A DNA stretch of 64,000 nt from Pseudomonas sp. R-28-1W-6 (GTDB taxonomy: Bacteria; Pseudomonadota; Gammaproteobacteria; Pseudomonadales; Pseudomonadaceae). Each line of letters starts with the position of its first letter. The first letter of the stretch is position 1. This document shows, one piece after another, positions 55,183 to 64,000 of the stretch. Under the pieces are notes generated by a model. It saw nothing but the letters and a program-made list of their open reading frames with translations, had not been told where the DNA came from and searched no databases. The translations under genes were made by a program, and so were the position numbers. The stretch lies in NCBI RefSeq assembly GCF_009799925.1, contig NZ_WELK01000009.1:62001-126000 (forward strand). Reading direction: 5' to 3'.

Positions 55183-56391
55183 ATGCCTGATATTCGCTCT
55201 GCATCGCACTCTTACCGCCCCTGGCTGATTGCCCTGGCGCTGCTCGCCGTCGTTCTGCTGCTATGGTGGCTGTGGCCGGCGAAACCGGTGGAGAAGGGCG
55301 GGCGTGGCGGGCCCTGGGGGCGCGACAGCGGGCCGGTGCCGGTACGGGTGACCCAGGTCAGCCAGGGCGATTTCAATATCGAGCTCAAGGCCCTCGGCAC
55401 GGTGACCGCGTTGAACACGGTGAACGTGCGAAGCCGGGTGGATGGCGAGCTGGTCAAGGTGCTGTTCGAGGAAGGCCAGCTGGTCAAGGCCGGCGACCTG
55501 CTGGCGCAGATCGACCCGCGTGCCTACCAGGTGGCCCTGCAACAGGCCGAAGGCACCCTGGCACAGAACCTGGCGCAGCTGAAGAACGCCGAGATCGACC
55601 TGGCCCGCTATAAGGGCCTGTATGCCGAAGACTCCATCGCCAAGCAGACCCTGGACACCCAGGAGGCCCTGGTCGGCCAGTACCGCGGCACAGTAAAGAG
55701 CAACCAGGCGGCCGTCGCCGAGGCCCGCCTCAACCTGGAGTTCACCCGCATCCGCGCGCCCATCGACGGCCGCCTCGGCCTGCGCCAGATCGACGTCGGC
55801 AACCTGGTCAGCAGCGGCGATACCACGGCGCTGGTGGTGATCACCCAGGTCAAGCCGATCTCGGTCAACTTCACCCTGGCCGAGAACGACCTGCCGCCGG
55901 TGCTGGCGCGGGTGCGCAACCAGGAAACCCTGCGTGTGCAGGCCTGGGATCGCGGCGAGAAGCAATTGCTGGCCGAAGGCGTGCTGCACAGCCTGGACAA
56001 CCAGATCGACGTCGCCACCGGCACGGTCAAGCTCAAGGCGCGTTTCGACAATGCCGGCGAGAGCCTGTTTCCCAACCAATTCGTCAACGTGCGCCTGCGC
56101 GTGGAAACTCGCCGGGACGCCACCCTGATCCCGTCCGCGGCGCTGCAGTTCGGCGCGCGCGGCACCTTCGTGTTCCTCCTCGACCAGGACGACAAGGTGC
56201 AGCTGCGCAACGTCGAGGTGGGCGCCAGCGACGGCGCGCTGACCCTGATCAGCGCTGGCCTGAAGGTCGGCGAACGCCTGGTGCTGGAAGGCACCGACAA
56301 GCTCAAGGAAGGCAGCGTCGTACAGGTGGTCGGCGAGCCCGGCGCCCTGGCCCAGCCGGCCGCCAAGACCGAGCAGAAGCACGACGCATGA
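55183..56391 (+). CDS. muxA: RND efflux periplasmic adaptor MuxA
   Basis: 402 residues. An N-terminal membrane anchor ([18 protein letters not shown], 12-30), then the RND membrane-fusion protein pattern: [44 protein letters not shown] (lipoyl half), a helical hairpin ([27 protein letters not shown]), [28 protein letters not shown] and the beta-barrel region. The MdtA/MuxA type is suggested by the two RND pump genes that follow. It links the MuxBC pump to OpmB. Stop overlaps muxB start by four bases. Confidence 0.94.
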   Translation: MPDIRSASHSYRPWLIALALLAVVLLLWWLWPAKPVEKGGRGGPWGRDSGPVPVRVTQVSQGDFNIELKALGTVTALNTVNVRSRVDGELVKVLFEEGQLVKAGDLLAQIDPRAYQVALQQAEGTLAQNLAQLKNAEIDLARYKGLYAEDSIAKQTLDTQEALVGQYRGTVKSNQAAVAEARLNLEFTRIRAPIDGRLGLRQIDVGNLVSSGDTTALVVITQVKPISVNFTLAENDLPPVLARVRNQETLRVQAWDRGEKQLLAEGVLHSLDNQIDVATGTVKLKARFDNAGESLFPNQFVNVRLRVETRRDATLIPSAALQFGARGTFVFLLDQDDKVQLRNVEVGASDGALTLISAGLKVGERLVLEGTDKLKEGSVVQVVGEPGALAQPAAKTEQKHDA

Positions 56392-59300
56392 ATGTTTCAC
56401 GCCTGTTCATCCTGCGTCCGGTCGCCACCACCCTGCTGATGGTGGCGATCTTCCTCACCGGCCTGATCGCCTACCGCCTGCTGCCGGTGTCGGCGCTGCC
56501 GGAAGTGGATTACCCGACCATCCGCGTGCTCACTTTGTACCCCGGCGCCAGCCCGGAGGTGATGACCAGCGCGGTGACCGCACCGCTGGAACGTCAGTTC
56601 GGGCAGATGCCGGGGTTGAAACAGATGTCCTCGACCAGCTCGGGCGGGGCGTCGGTGATCACCCTGCGTTTCACCCTGGAAGTGGACCTGGACGTGGCCG
56701 AGCAGGAGGTGCAGGCGGCGATCAACGCAGCGACCAACCTGCTGCCCAGCGACCTGCCGGCACCGCCGGTATACAACAAGGTCAACCCGGCCGACACCCC
56801 GGTGCTGACCCTGGCAATCAGCTCGGCGAGCCTGCCGCTGACCGAAGTACACGACCTGATCGACACCCGCATGGCGCAGAAGATCGCCCAGATCAGCGGC
56901 GTCGGCCTGGTCAGCCTGGCCGGCGGCCAGCGCAAGGCGGTGCGCATCAAGGTCAACCCCGAGGCGCTGGCCAGCCATGGCCTCAATCTGTCCGACGTGC
57001 GCACGCTGATCACCGCCAGCAACGTCAACCAGCCCAAGGGCAACTTCGACGGCCCGACCCGCGTCTCGCAACTGGACGCCAACGACCAGCTGGAGTCGGC
57101 CGAGGCCTACCTCGACCTGATCCTCAAGTACGAAAACGGCGCGCCGCTGCGCCTCAAGGACGTCTCGACCGTCATCGACGGCGCCGAGAACGAGCGCCTG
57201 GCCGCCTGGGCCGACCGCAACCAGACCGTGCTGGTGAGCATCCAGCGCCAGCCCGGGGCCAACGTCATCGAGGTGGTCGAACGCATCCAGAAGCTGCTGC
57301 CGCAGATCACCGCCAGCCTGCCGGCCAGCATCGAGGTCAAGCTGCTCACCGACCGCACCCAGACCATCCGCGCGGCGATCGCCGACGTGCGTTTCGAGCT
57401 GATCCTGGCCATCGGCCTGGTGGTGCTGGTGACCTTCCTGTTCCTGCGCAAGCTGTCTGCCACCCTCATCCCGTCGATCGTGGTGCCGCTCTCGCTGATC
57501 GGCACCTTCGGCGTGATGTACCTGGCCGGTTTCTCGGTCAACAACCTGACCCTGATGGCCCTGACCATCGCCACCGGTTTCGTGGTCGATGACGCCATCG
57601 TCATGCTGGAGAACATCGCCCGTCATCTGGAGGAGGGCGAGACGCCGCTGAATGCCGCGCTCAAGGGCGCCAAGCAGATCGGCTTCACCCTGATTTCGCT
57701 GACTTTCTCGCTGATTGCGGTGCTGATTCCGCTGCTGTTCATGGCTGACGTGGTGGGGCGGCTGTTCCGCGAGTTCGCCATCACCCTGGCGGTGGCCATC
57801 CTGATCTCCCTGGTGGTGTCGCTGACCCTCACGCCGATGATGTGCGCGCGCCTGCTCAAGGTCGAGAAGAAGGAAGAACAGGGGCGTTTCTACCGCGCCA
57901 GCGGCGCCTTTCTCGACAACCTGATCGAGCGTTACGGGGTTGGCCTGCAGTGGGTGCTCCGGCACCAGCCGCTGACCCTGCTGGTGGCTCTTGGCACCCT
58001 GGCGCTGACCGTGGTGCTGTATCTGGCGGTGCCCAAGGGCTTCTTCCCGGTGCAGGACACCGGGGTGATCCAGGGCATTTCCGAGGCGCCACAGAGCATT
58101 TCCTTCGCTGCCATGAGCGAGCGCCAGCAGCGCCTGGCCGAGGTGATCCTGCGCGATGAGGCGGTGGCCAGCCTGTCGTCCTATATCGGTGTGGACGGCG
58201 ACAATGCCACGCTCAACAGCGGCCGCCTGTTGATCAACCTCAAGCCGCATGCCGAGCGCGAGGTCAGCGCCAGCGAGGTGATCGAGCGCCTGCGCCCTGA
58301 ACTGGCGGCGATTCCTGGCATCCAGCTGTACTTACAGCCAGTGCAGGACTTGACCATCGAGGATCGGGTCAGCCGCACCCAGTTCCAGTTCAGCCTGGAG
58401 TCGCCGGACGCCGCGCTGCTGGAAGAATGGACGCCCAAACTGATCGAGGTGCTGAGCGAGCAACCCGAGCTGCGTGACGTGGCCAGCGACCTGCAGAACC
58501 GAGGGCTGCAGGTGTACCTGCAGATCGACCGCGACGCCGCTTCGCGCCTGGGCGTGAGCATCAGTGACATTGACGATGCGCTGTACGACGCCTTCGGCCA
58601 GCGGCAGATCTCCACCATCTTCACCCAGGCCAGCCAGTACCGCGTGGTACTGGAGAGTGCCGGCGCCGGTGAGCTTGGTCCGCAGGCCTTACAGCAGGTG
58701 CATGTGGCCACCGCCAGCGGCGGCCAGGTGCCGCTGGCCTCGCTGGCGCGCATCGAGGAGCGTGCGGCCAGCCTGCTGGTCAACCATATCGGCCAGTTCC
58801 CGGCGGTGACCCTGTCGTTCAACTTGGCCAGTGGCGTGTCGCTGGGCGAGGCGGTGGCGGTGATCGAGCAGGTACAGCAGGACATCGGCCTGCCGGCAGG
58901 TATCCAGAGCCAGTTCCAGGGCGCCGCCGAGGCCTTCCGCGCCTCGCTGTCGAGCACCTTGTTGCTGATCCTGGCGGCCATCGTCACCATGTACATCGTG
59001 CTCGGCGTGCTCTACGAGAGCTACATCCACCCGATCACCATCCTCTCGACCTTGCCTTCGGCCGGGGTCGGCGCGCTGCTGGCGCTGCTGCTGACCGGTA
59101 ACGACCTAGGCCTGATCGCCATCATCGGCATCATCCTGCTGATCGGCATCGTCAAGAAGAACGCGATCATGATGATCGACTTCGCCTTGGAGGCCGAGCG
59201 GCAGCAGGGCATGAGCCCGGAAGAGGCGATCTACCGCGCGGCGCTGCTGCGTTTCCGCCCGATCCTGATGACCACCCTGGCCGCGCTGTTCGGCGCCATC

Positions 59301-59480
59301 CCGCTGATGCTGGCCTCGGGCTCCGGCGCCGAGCTGCGCCAGCCGCTGGGCCTGGTGATGGTCGGCGGCCTGCTGCTCAGCCAGGTGCTGACGCTGTTCA
59401 CCACGCCGGTGATCTACCTGTGGTTCGATCGCCTGTCGCGCCACTATTTCGGCCGCAGTGCGGCGGGGGTGACGGTATGA
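56388..59480 (+). CDS. muxB: RND efflux pump subunit MuxB
   Basis: 1030-residue RND transporter with twelve predicted helices and two large periplasmic loops. [45 protein letters not shown] is the family start; [23 protein letters not shown] carries the proton-relay Asp pair in helix 4, and [25 protein letters not shown] and [19 protein letters not shown] are helix 11 signatures. MdtB/MuxB pumps work as a heterotrimer with MuxC. P. aeruginosa MuxABC-OpmB affects novobiocin, aztreonam and other drug susceptibility (literature). Confidence 0.95.
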   Translation: MNVSRLFILRPVATTLLMVAIFLTGLIAYRLLPVSALPEVDYPTIRVLTLYPGASPEVMTSAVTAPLERQFGQMPGLKQMSSTSSGGASVITLRFTLEVDLDVAEQEVQAAINAATNLLPSDLPAPPVYNKVNPADTPVLTLAISSASLPLTEVHDLIDTRMAQKIAQISGVGLVSLAGGQRKAVRIKVNPEALASHGLNLSDVRTLITASNVNQPKGNFDGPTRVSQLDANDQLESAEAYLDLILKYENGAPLRLKDVSTVIDGAENERLAAWADRNQTVLVSIQRQPGANVIEVVERIQKLLPQITASLPASIEVKLLTDRTQTIRAAIADVRFELILAIGLVVLVTFLFLRKLSATLIPSIVVPLSLIGTFGVMYLAGFSVNNLTLMALTIATGFVVDDAIVMLENIARHLEEGETPLNAALKGAKQIGFTLISLTFSLIAVLIPLLFMADVVGRLFREFAITLAVAILISLVVSLTLTPMMCARLLKVEKKEEQGRFYRASGAFLDNLIERYGVGLQWVLRHQPLTLLVALGTLALTVVLYLAVPKGFFPVQDTGVIQGISEAPQSISFAAMSERQQRLAEVILRDEAVASLSSYIGVDGDNATLNSGRLLINLKPHAEREVSASEVIERLRPELAAIPGIQLYLQPVQDLTIEDRVSRTQFQFSLESPDAALLEEWTPKLIEVLSEQPELRDVASDLQNRGLQVYLQIDRDAASRLGVSISDIDDALYDAFGQRQISTIFTQASQYRVVLESAGAGELGPQALQQVHVATASGGQVPLASLARIEERAASLLVNHIGQFPAVTLSFNLASGVSLGEAVAVIEQVQQDIGLPAGIQSQFQGAAEAFRASLSSTLLLILAAIVTMYIVLGVLYESYIHPITILSTLPSAGVGALLALLLTGNDLGLIAIIGIILLIGIVKKNAIMMIDFALEAERQQGMSPEEAIYRAALLRFRPILMTTLAALFGAIPLMLASGSGAELRQPLGLVMVGGLLLSQVLTLFTTPVIYLWFDRLSRHYFGRSAAGVTV

Positions 59481-59501
59481 GCCTCGCAGCTGAGCTTTAT
59501 G

Positions 59502-59570
59502 GTGGGAGCGGCTTCAGCCGCGATTGGCTTACCCCGTACGCGCGGGCATCGCGGCTGAAGCCGCTCCCAC
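59502..59570. repeat. REP pair between muxB and muxC
   Basis: GTGGGAGCGGCTTCAGCC at 59502 and its inverse ending CTCCCAC at 59570, separated by a loop with ATTGGCTTACCCCGTACGCG. Same sequence family as 40634-40683. It occupies most of the 118-bp muxB-muxC gap inside the operon. Confidence 0.92.
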
Positions 59571-59598
59571 AGAAGCCGTGCCCACAGGGCCGTGCTCG

Positions 59599-62500
59599 AT
59601 GAACATCTCCGCGCCCTTTATCCGCCGGCCGGTGGCCACGCTGCTGCTGAGCCTGGCGATCCTCCTGCTCGGCTGGGTCAGCTTCGGCCTGCTGTCGGTG
59701 GCACCGCTGCCGAAGATGGATTTCCCGGCCATCGTGGTCAACGCCAGCCTGCCGGGCGCCAGCCCGCAGGTGATGGCCTCCAGCGTGGCCACGCCGCTGG
59801 AGCGCTCGCTCGGCAGCATCGCCGGGATCAGCGAGATGACCAGCCGCAGCAGCCAGGGCAGCACGCAGATCGTCATCCTCTTCGACCTCGAACGTAACAT
59901 CGATGCCGCCGCCCGCGAGGTGCAGGCGGCCATCAACGCCGCGCGCAACCTGCTGCCCAGCGGCATGCGCAGCATGCCCACCTACAAGAAGTTCAACCCC
60001 TCCCAGGCGCCGATCATGGTCCTGGCGCTCAGCTCGCCGGTGCTGGACAAGAGCCAGCTGTACGACGTCGCCTCCACCGTGCTGGCGCAGAAACTGGCGC
60101 AGGTGCAGGGCGTCGGGCAGATCCAGATCGGCGGCAGCTCGCTGCCGGCGGTGCGGGTGGAGCTGCAGCCGCGCCTGCTCGACCAGTACGGCATCGCCCT
60201 GGACGAGGTGCGCAACGCCATCGCCACGGCCAACGTCGACCGGCCCAAGGGCGCCGTGGAAGACGCCAGCCGCCACTGGCAGATCCAGGCCAACGACCAG
60301 TTGGAGAAGGCCGCCGACTACCAGCCGCTGATCATCCGCTACCAGAACAACGCGGCGGTGCGCCTGGGCGATGTGGCCAAGGTCCGCGACTCGGTGGAGA
60401 ACCGCTACAACAGCGGCTTCTACAATGACGACGACTCGGTGCTGCTGGTGATCAACCGCCAGCCCGGCGCCAACATCATCGAGACCATCGAGGACATCCG
60501 CGCCGAGCTGCCCGGGCTGCAGGCGGTGATCCCGGCCAGCGTGCGGCTGGAGGTGGCCATGGACCGCTCGCCGGTGATCCGCGCCACCCTGCACGAGGCC
60601 GAGCGCACCCTGCTGATCGCCGTGGCCCTGGTGATCCTGGTGGTGTTCGCCTTCCTCGGCCGCTGGCGCGCCGCGCTGATCCCGGCGCTGGCGGTGCCGG
60701 TGTCGCTGGTCGGCACCTTCGCGGTGATGTACCTGCTGGATTTCTCGCTGAACAACCTGTCGCTGATGGCGCTGATCATCGCCACCGGCCTGGTGGTGGA
60801 CGACGCCATCGTGGTGCTGGAGAACATCTCGCGGCATATCGAGGCCGGCGAGAAGCCCATGGCCGCGGCGTTCAAGGGCGCCCAGGAGGTCGGCTTCACC
60901 CTGCTGTCGATGAACCTGTCGCTGGTCGCGGTGTTCCTCTCCATCCTGTTCATGGGCGGCATAGTCGGCAGCCTGTTCCGCGAGTTCTCCATCACCCTGA
61001 CGGTGGCGATCCTGATCTCCATGCTGGTGTCGCTGACCCTGACGCCCATGCTCTGCGCGCGCTGGCTCAAGGCCGAGGAGGCCGAACGCCAACCCGGCCG
61101 CCTGCAGCGCTTCGGCACGCGCCTGCAGGAGCGGGTGCTGGATGGCTACGCGCGCAGCCTGGACTGGGCCCTGCGCCACTCGCGGCTGACCCTGTGCAGC
61201 CTGCTGGCGACCATCGCGTTCAACGTGTTCCTGTTCATCGAAGTGCCCAAGACCTTCATGCCGCAGCAGGACACCGGCCAGCTGATCGGCTTCGTGCGCG
61301 GCGACGACGGCCTGTCGTTCCAGGTCATGCAGCCGAAGATGGAGATCTACCGCCGCGCACTGCTGGCCGACCCGGCGGTGCAGAGCGTGGCCGGCTTCAT
61401 CGGCGGCAGCGGCGGGATCAACAACGCCTTCCTGGTGGTGCGCCTGAAACCCATAGACCAGCGCGGCGTGTCGGCCCAGCAGGTGATCGAGCGCCTGCGC
61501 GACAGCGTGCCCAAGGTGCCGGGCGGACGGCTGATGCTGATGCCCGACCAGGACCTACAGTTCGGCGGCCGCCAGGGGCGCAGCTCGGAGAACGAATACG
61601 TGCTGCTGGCCAGCAACCTGGACGACCTGCGCGAGTGGCTGCCCAAGGTGCGCGACGCTCTGGCCAGGCTGCCCGAGTTGACCGACATCGACGCCAACGA
61701 AGGCGAGGGCGCCCAGCAGATCAGCCTGCAGATCGACCGCGCCACCGCCCAGCGCCTGGGGGTGGACATGGCCATGGTCACATCGGTGCTGAACAACGCC
61801 TTCAGCCAGCGGCAGATCTCCACCATCTACGACAGCCTCAACCAGTACAGCGTGGTGATGGAGATCAATCCCAGCTTCGCCGAATACCCGGAGGCGCTGG
61901 ACCAGATCCAGGTGATCAGCGCAGACGGCGCGCGGGTACCGCTGTCCAGCTTCGCCCGCTGGGAGCGCAGCCTGGAGGAGGACCGGGTCAACCACCAGGG
62001 CCAGTTCGCCGCGGAAAGCATCGGCTACTCGCTGGCCAAGGACGTCACCCAGGAGCAGGCCAACCGGGCGATCGCCCAGGCCGTGGCCCAGGTCAACCTG
62101 CCCACCGAGGTGCAGGGCCTGGTCGGCGGCACCGGCGGGGCGTTCCAGGCCGCGGCCAAGGGCCAGCCGCTGATGATCCTCAGCGCGCTGCTGGTGGTGT
62201 ACATCGTGCTCGGCATCCTCTACGAGAGCTACATCCACCCGCTGACCATCCTCTCCACGCTGCCCTCGGCGGGTGTCGGTGCGCTGCTGGCGATCATCCT
62301 CAGCGGTGGCGAATTCAGCCTGATTTCGCTGCTCGGCCTGTTCCTGCTGATCGGCGTGGTGAAGAAGAACGCCATCCTGATGATCGACCTGGCCCTGGAA
62401 CTGGAGCGGCATGACAAGCTGAGCCCGCAGGAATCGATCCGCCGCGCCTGCCTGCTGCGTTTCCGCCCGATCATGATGACCACCCTGGCCGCCATGCTCG

Positions 62501-62706
62501 GCGCCTTGCCGCTGCTGCTGGGCATGAGCGAGGGCGCGGAAATGCGCCAGCCGCTGGGCCTGACCATCGTCGGCGGGCTGATCCTCAGCCAGCTGCTGAC
62601 CCTCTACACCACCCCCGTGGTCTACCTGTACCTCGACCGCCTGCGCCACAGCGTCAATCGCTGGCGCGGCGTGCGCACCGATGCCGCCCTGGATACCCTC
62701 GTATGA
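59599..62706 (+). CDS. muxC: RND efflux pump subunit MuxC
   Basis: 1035 residues from the ATG at 59599; the upstream in-frame reading lies in the REP pair and is rejected. RND signatures: MNISAPFIRRPVATLLLSLAILLLGW, LDFSLNNLSLMALIIATGLVVDDAIVVLENISRH in helix 4, LLGLFLLIGVVKKNAILMIDLALELER and RPIMMTTLAAMLGALPLLLG. MdtC-type partner of MuxB. The stop overlaps the opmB start by four bases. Confidence 0.94.
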   Translation: MNISAPFIRRPVATLLLSLAILLLGWVSFGLLSVAPLPKMDFPAIVVNASLPGASPQVMASSVATPLERSLGSIAGISEMTSRSSQGSTQIVILFDLERNIDAAAREVQAAINAARNLLPSGMRSMPTYKKFNPSQAPIMVLALSSPVLDKSQLYDVASTVLAQKLAQVQGVGQIQIGGSSLPAVRVELQPRLLDQYGIALDEVRNAIATANVDRPKGAVEDASRHWQIQANDQLEKAADYQPLIIRYQNNAAVRLGDVAKVRDSVENRYNSGFYNDDDSVLLVINRQPGANIIETIEDIRAELPGLQAVIPASVRLEVAMDRSPVIRATLHEAERTLLIAVALVILVVFAFLGRWRAALIPALAVPVSLVGTFAVMYLLDFSLNNLSLMALIIATGLVVDDAIVVLENISRHIEAGEKPMAAAFKGAQEVGFTLLSMNLSLVAVFLSILFMGGIVGSLFREFSITLTVAILISMLVSLTLTPMLCARWLKAEEAERQPGRLQRFGTRLQERVLDGYARSLDWALRHSRLTLCSLLATIAFNVFLFIEVPKTFMPQQDTGQLIGFVRGDDGLSFQVMQPKMEIYRRALLADPAVQSVAGFIGGSGGINNAFLVVRLKPIDQRGVSAQQVIERLRDSVPKVPGGRLMLMPDQDLQFGGRQGRSSENEYVLLASNLDDLREWLPKVRDALARLPELTDIDANEGEGAQQISLQIDRATAQRLGVDMAMVTSVLNNAFSQRQISTIYDSLNQYSVVMEINPSFAEYPEALDQIQVISADGARVPLSSFARWERSLEEDRVNHQGQFAAESIGYSLAKDVTQEQANRAIAQAVAQVNLPTEVQGLVGGTGGAFQAAAKGQPLMILSALLVVYIVLGILYESYIHPLTILSTLPSAGVGALLAIILSGGEFSLISLLGLFLLIGVVKKNAILMIDLALELERHDKLSPQESIRRACLLRFRPIMMTTLAAMLGALPLLLGMSEGAEMRQPLGLTIVGGLILSQLLTLYTTPVVYLYLDRLRHSVNRWRGVRTDAALDTLV

Positions 62707-64000
62707 AGCCTTCGTCCCTTCGCCCGCTGTGCCTGGCCATCGCCGCCCTGGTCCCCGCTTTCATGCTGGCCGCCTGCGCCATCGGCCCCGACTACCAGCG
62801 CCCGGCTTCCGCCGAAGCGGCGCAGTTCAAGCAGGCGGCCGGCTGGAAGGCGGCGGCTCCGGCCGATACCGTGCTGCGCGGCAACTGGTGGGAGCTGTAT
62901 GGCGATGCCGAACTGAACCAGCTGATCGCACGGCTCAACGCCAACAACCAGAGCCTGGCCAGCGCGGAAGCCCAGTACCGCCAGGCCAGGGCCCTGGCCC
63001 GTGGCGCACGGGCGGCGTTCTTCCCCAGCGTCGGCCTGGATACCGGCGTGACCCGCGCCGGCCAGGGCGGTGGCGACAGCACCCTCGGCACCACCGGCGG
63101 GGTCAGCGTCAGCGGCTCGAATGCCGCGCAGATCTCCAAGACCTACGACGCCAGCCTAGGCGTGAGCTGGGAGGTGGATATCTGGGGCAAGCTGCGCCGC
63201 CAGCTGGAAGCCGACAGCGCCAGCCTGCAGGCCAGCGCCGCCGACCTGGCCGCCGTGCGCCTCAGCCAGCAGGCCGAACTGGTGCAGAGCTACCTGCAGC
63301 TACGCGTACTGGATGAACAGAAACGCCTGCTCGACGAGACCGTGGCCGCCTACCAGCAGGCCTTCCGCATCGCCGAGAAGCAGTACAAGGCCGGCATCGT
63401 GCCGAAATCCGACGTGACCCAGGCGCTGACCCAGCTCAAAAGCACCGAGGCCGATGCGGTCGACCTGGAGTACCAGCGCGCCCAGCTGGAACACGCCCTG
63501 GCCGTGCTGGTCGGGGTGGCGCCGTCGCAGTTCGCGCTGGCCGCGCGCGAGCAGGTTCCCGAGCTACCGGCGGTGCCGCTGAGCCTGCCCTCGGCCCTGC
63601 TGGAACGTCGCCCGGACATCGCCGCCGCCGAGCGCCGGGTGATCGCCGCGAATGCCGAGATCGGCGTGGCCAAGGCCGCCTACTACCCGGACCTGACCCT
63701 GTCCGCCACTGGCGGTTACCGCAGCGGCAGCCTCGACGAGTGGATCAGCCTGCCCAACCGCTTCTGGTCGATCGGCCCGCAGTTCGCCCTCAACCTGTTT
63801 GACGGCGGGCTGATTCGCTCCCAGGTCGAGCAGGCCGAAGCCAGCTACGACCAGACCGTGGCCGACTACCGCCTGACCGTGCTGCAAGGCTTCCGCGAGG
63901 TGGAGGACTACCTGGTGCAGCTGGCCGTGCTGGAGCGCGAGGCCGTGGTGCAACAGCAGGGACTGGAAGCCGCCCGTGAATCGCTGCGGCTGATCCTCAA
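62703..64000 (+). CDS. opmB: Outer membrane efflux lipoprotein OpmB, truncated by the window edge
   Basis: Starts at the ATG at 62703, overlapping the muxC stop. About 432 residues are visible and the frame is open at the edge, so the C-terminus is outside. The signal peptide ends in LAACAIGPDY, a lipobox with Cys for lipidation, and NWWELYGDAELNQLIARL, DASLGVSWEVDIWGKLRRQ, LPSALLERRPDIAAAERRVIAANAEIGVAKAAYYPDLTLSATGGY and IGPQFALNLFDGG are TolC/OprM-family (NodT) signatures. It completes the MuxABC-OpmB efflux system, forming the outer-membrane channel. Confidence 0.95.
   Translation, partial: MKPSSLRPLCLAIAALVPAFMLAACAIGPDYQRPASAEAAQFKQAAGWKAAAPADTVLRGNWWELYGDAELNQLIARLNANNQSLASAEAQYRQARALARGARAAFFPSVGLDTGVTRAGQGGGDSTLGTTGGVSVSGSNAAQISKTYDASLGVSWEVDIWGKLRRQLEADSASLQASAADLAAVRLSQQAELVQSYLQLRVLDEQKRLLDETVAAYQQAFRIAEKQYKAGIVPKSDVTQALTQLKSTEADAVDLEYQRAQLEHALAVLVGVAPSQFALAAREQVPELPAVPLSLPSALLERRPDIAAAERRVIAANAEIGVAKAAYYPDLTLSATGGYRSGSLDEWISLPNRFWSIGPQFALNLFDGGLIRSQVEQAEASYDQTVADYRLTVLQGFREVEDYLVQLAVLEREAVVQQQGLEAARESLRLIL

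Overview
The window is a chromosomal segment of a Pseudomonas-type gammaproteobacterium. The genes are GC-rich with strongly G/C-biased third positions, and the content matches Pseudomonas loci recalled from memory: braCDEFG, bdhA with a sigma-54 activator, liuRABCDE, tpx, xthA and muxABC-opmB. The arrangement recalls the P. aeruginosa/alcaligenes/mendocina lineage; species cannot be fixed from the sequence alone.

Layout. 1-7.6 kb: a truncated catalase-like haem protein and a di-haem cytochrome, a DUF3429 membrane protein, a chemoreceptor with an unknown partner, uppP, a cold-shock/DUF1294 fusion and a DUF1993 protein. 7.9-12.9 kb: a complete branched-chain amino acid ABC transporter operon behind a near-consensus sigma-54 promoter, closed by a terminator. 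13-20.3 kb: ABC-F ATPase YbiT, YjbR-like protein, PpiC, a PilT/PilU-type ATPase, an AMP/thymidine phosphorylase translationally coupled to a PRPP-synthetase-like protein, and a secreted protein.

20.75-28.92 kb: an AT-rich integron gene-cassette array, all cassettes on the minus strand. I count 14 attC sites: 12 intact sites of 76-77 bp in one family, one 89-bp site of a different family, and one terminal site whose recombination core is destroyed. They carry 13 ORF cassettes (AbiV-like abortive infection protein, PIN nuclease fused to membrane helices, GFA/CENP-V protein, Minf_1886-like and DUF6794-like proteins, many orphan secreted or membrane proteins) plus one cassette without a convincing gene. 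No integrase gene lies in the window, so this is a CALIN (cluster of attC sites lacking an integrase) as far as can be seen.

29-36.8 kb: a 3-hydroxybutyrate/acetoacetate module on the minus strand (OprD-family porin, GntP-family permease, BdhA, acetoacetyl-CoA synthetase). A sigma-54 activator (HbcR-like) is encoded upstream, with a candidate -24/-12 promoter between it and the porin gene. The porin and permease leaders share a 24-nt block that begins with an AACAACAA (Hfq/Crc-type) motif. 36.9-44.1 kb: the leucine catabolic operon liuRABCDE with LiuR-type palindromes at its promoter. LiuE yields acetoacetate, which the neighbouring synthetase can activate, so the two modules connect metabolically.

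44.1-54.3 kb: a LysR regulator divergent from an acyl-CoA dehydrogenase gene, a large DUF1631-GGDEF-EAL protein, a TerC-family membrane protein with a structured leader, a PstS-OmpA fusion, XthA and a GNAT acetyltransferase. 54.5-64 kb: tpx and the muxABC-opmB tripartite RND efflux operon, with a REP pair lodged between muxB and muxC; opmB runs off the right edge. Several Pseudomonas intergenic repeats (REP pairs, long dyads, a 66-bp element in two copies) are scattered through the core-genome parts.
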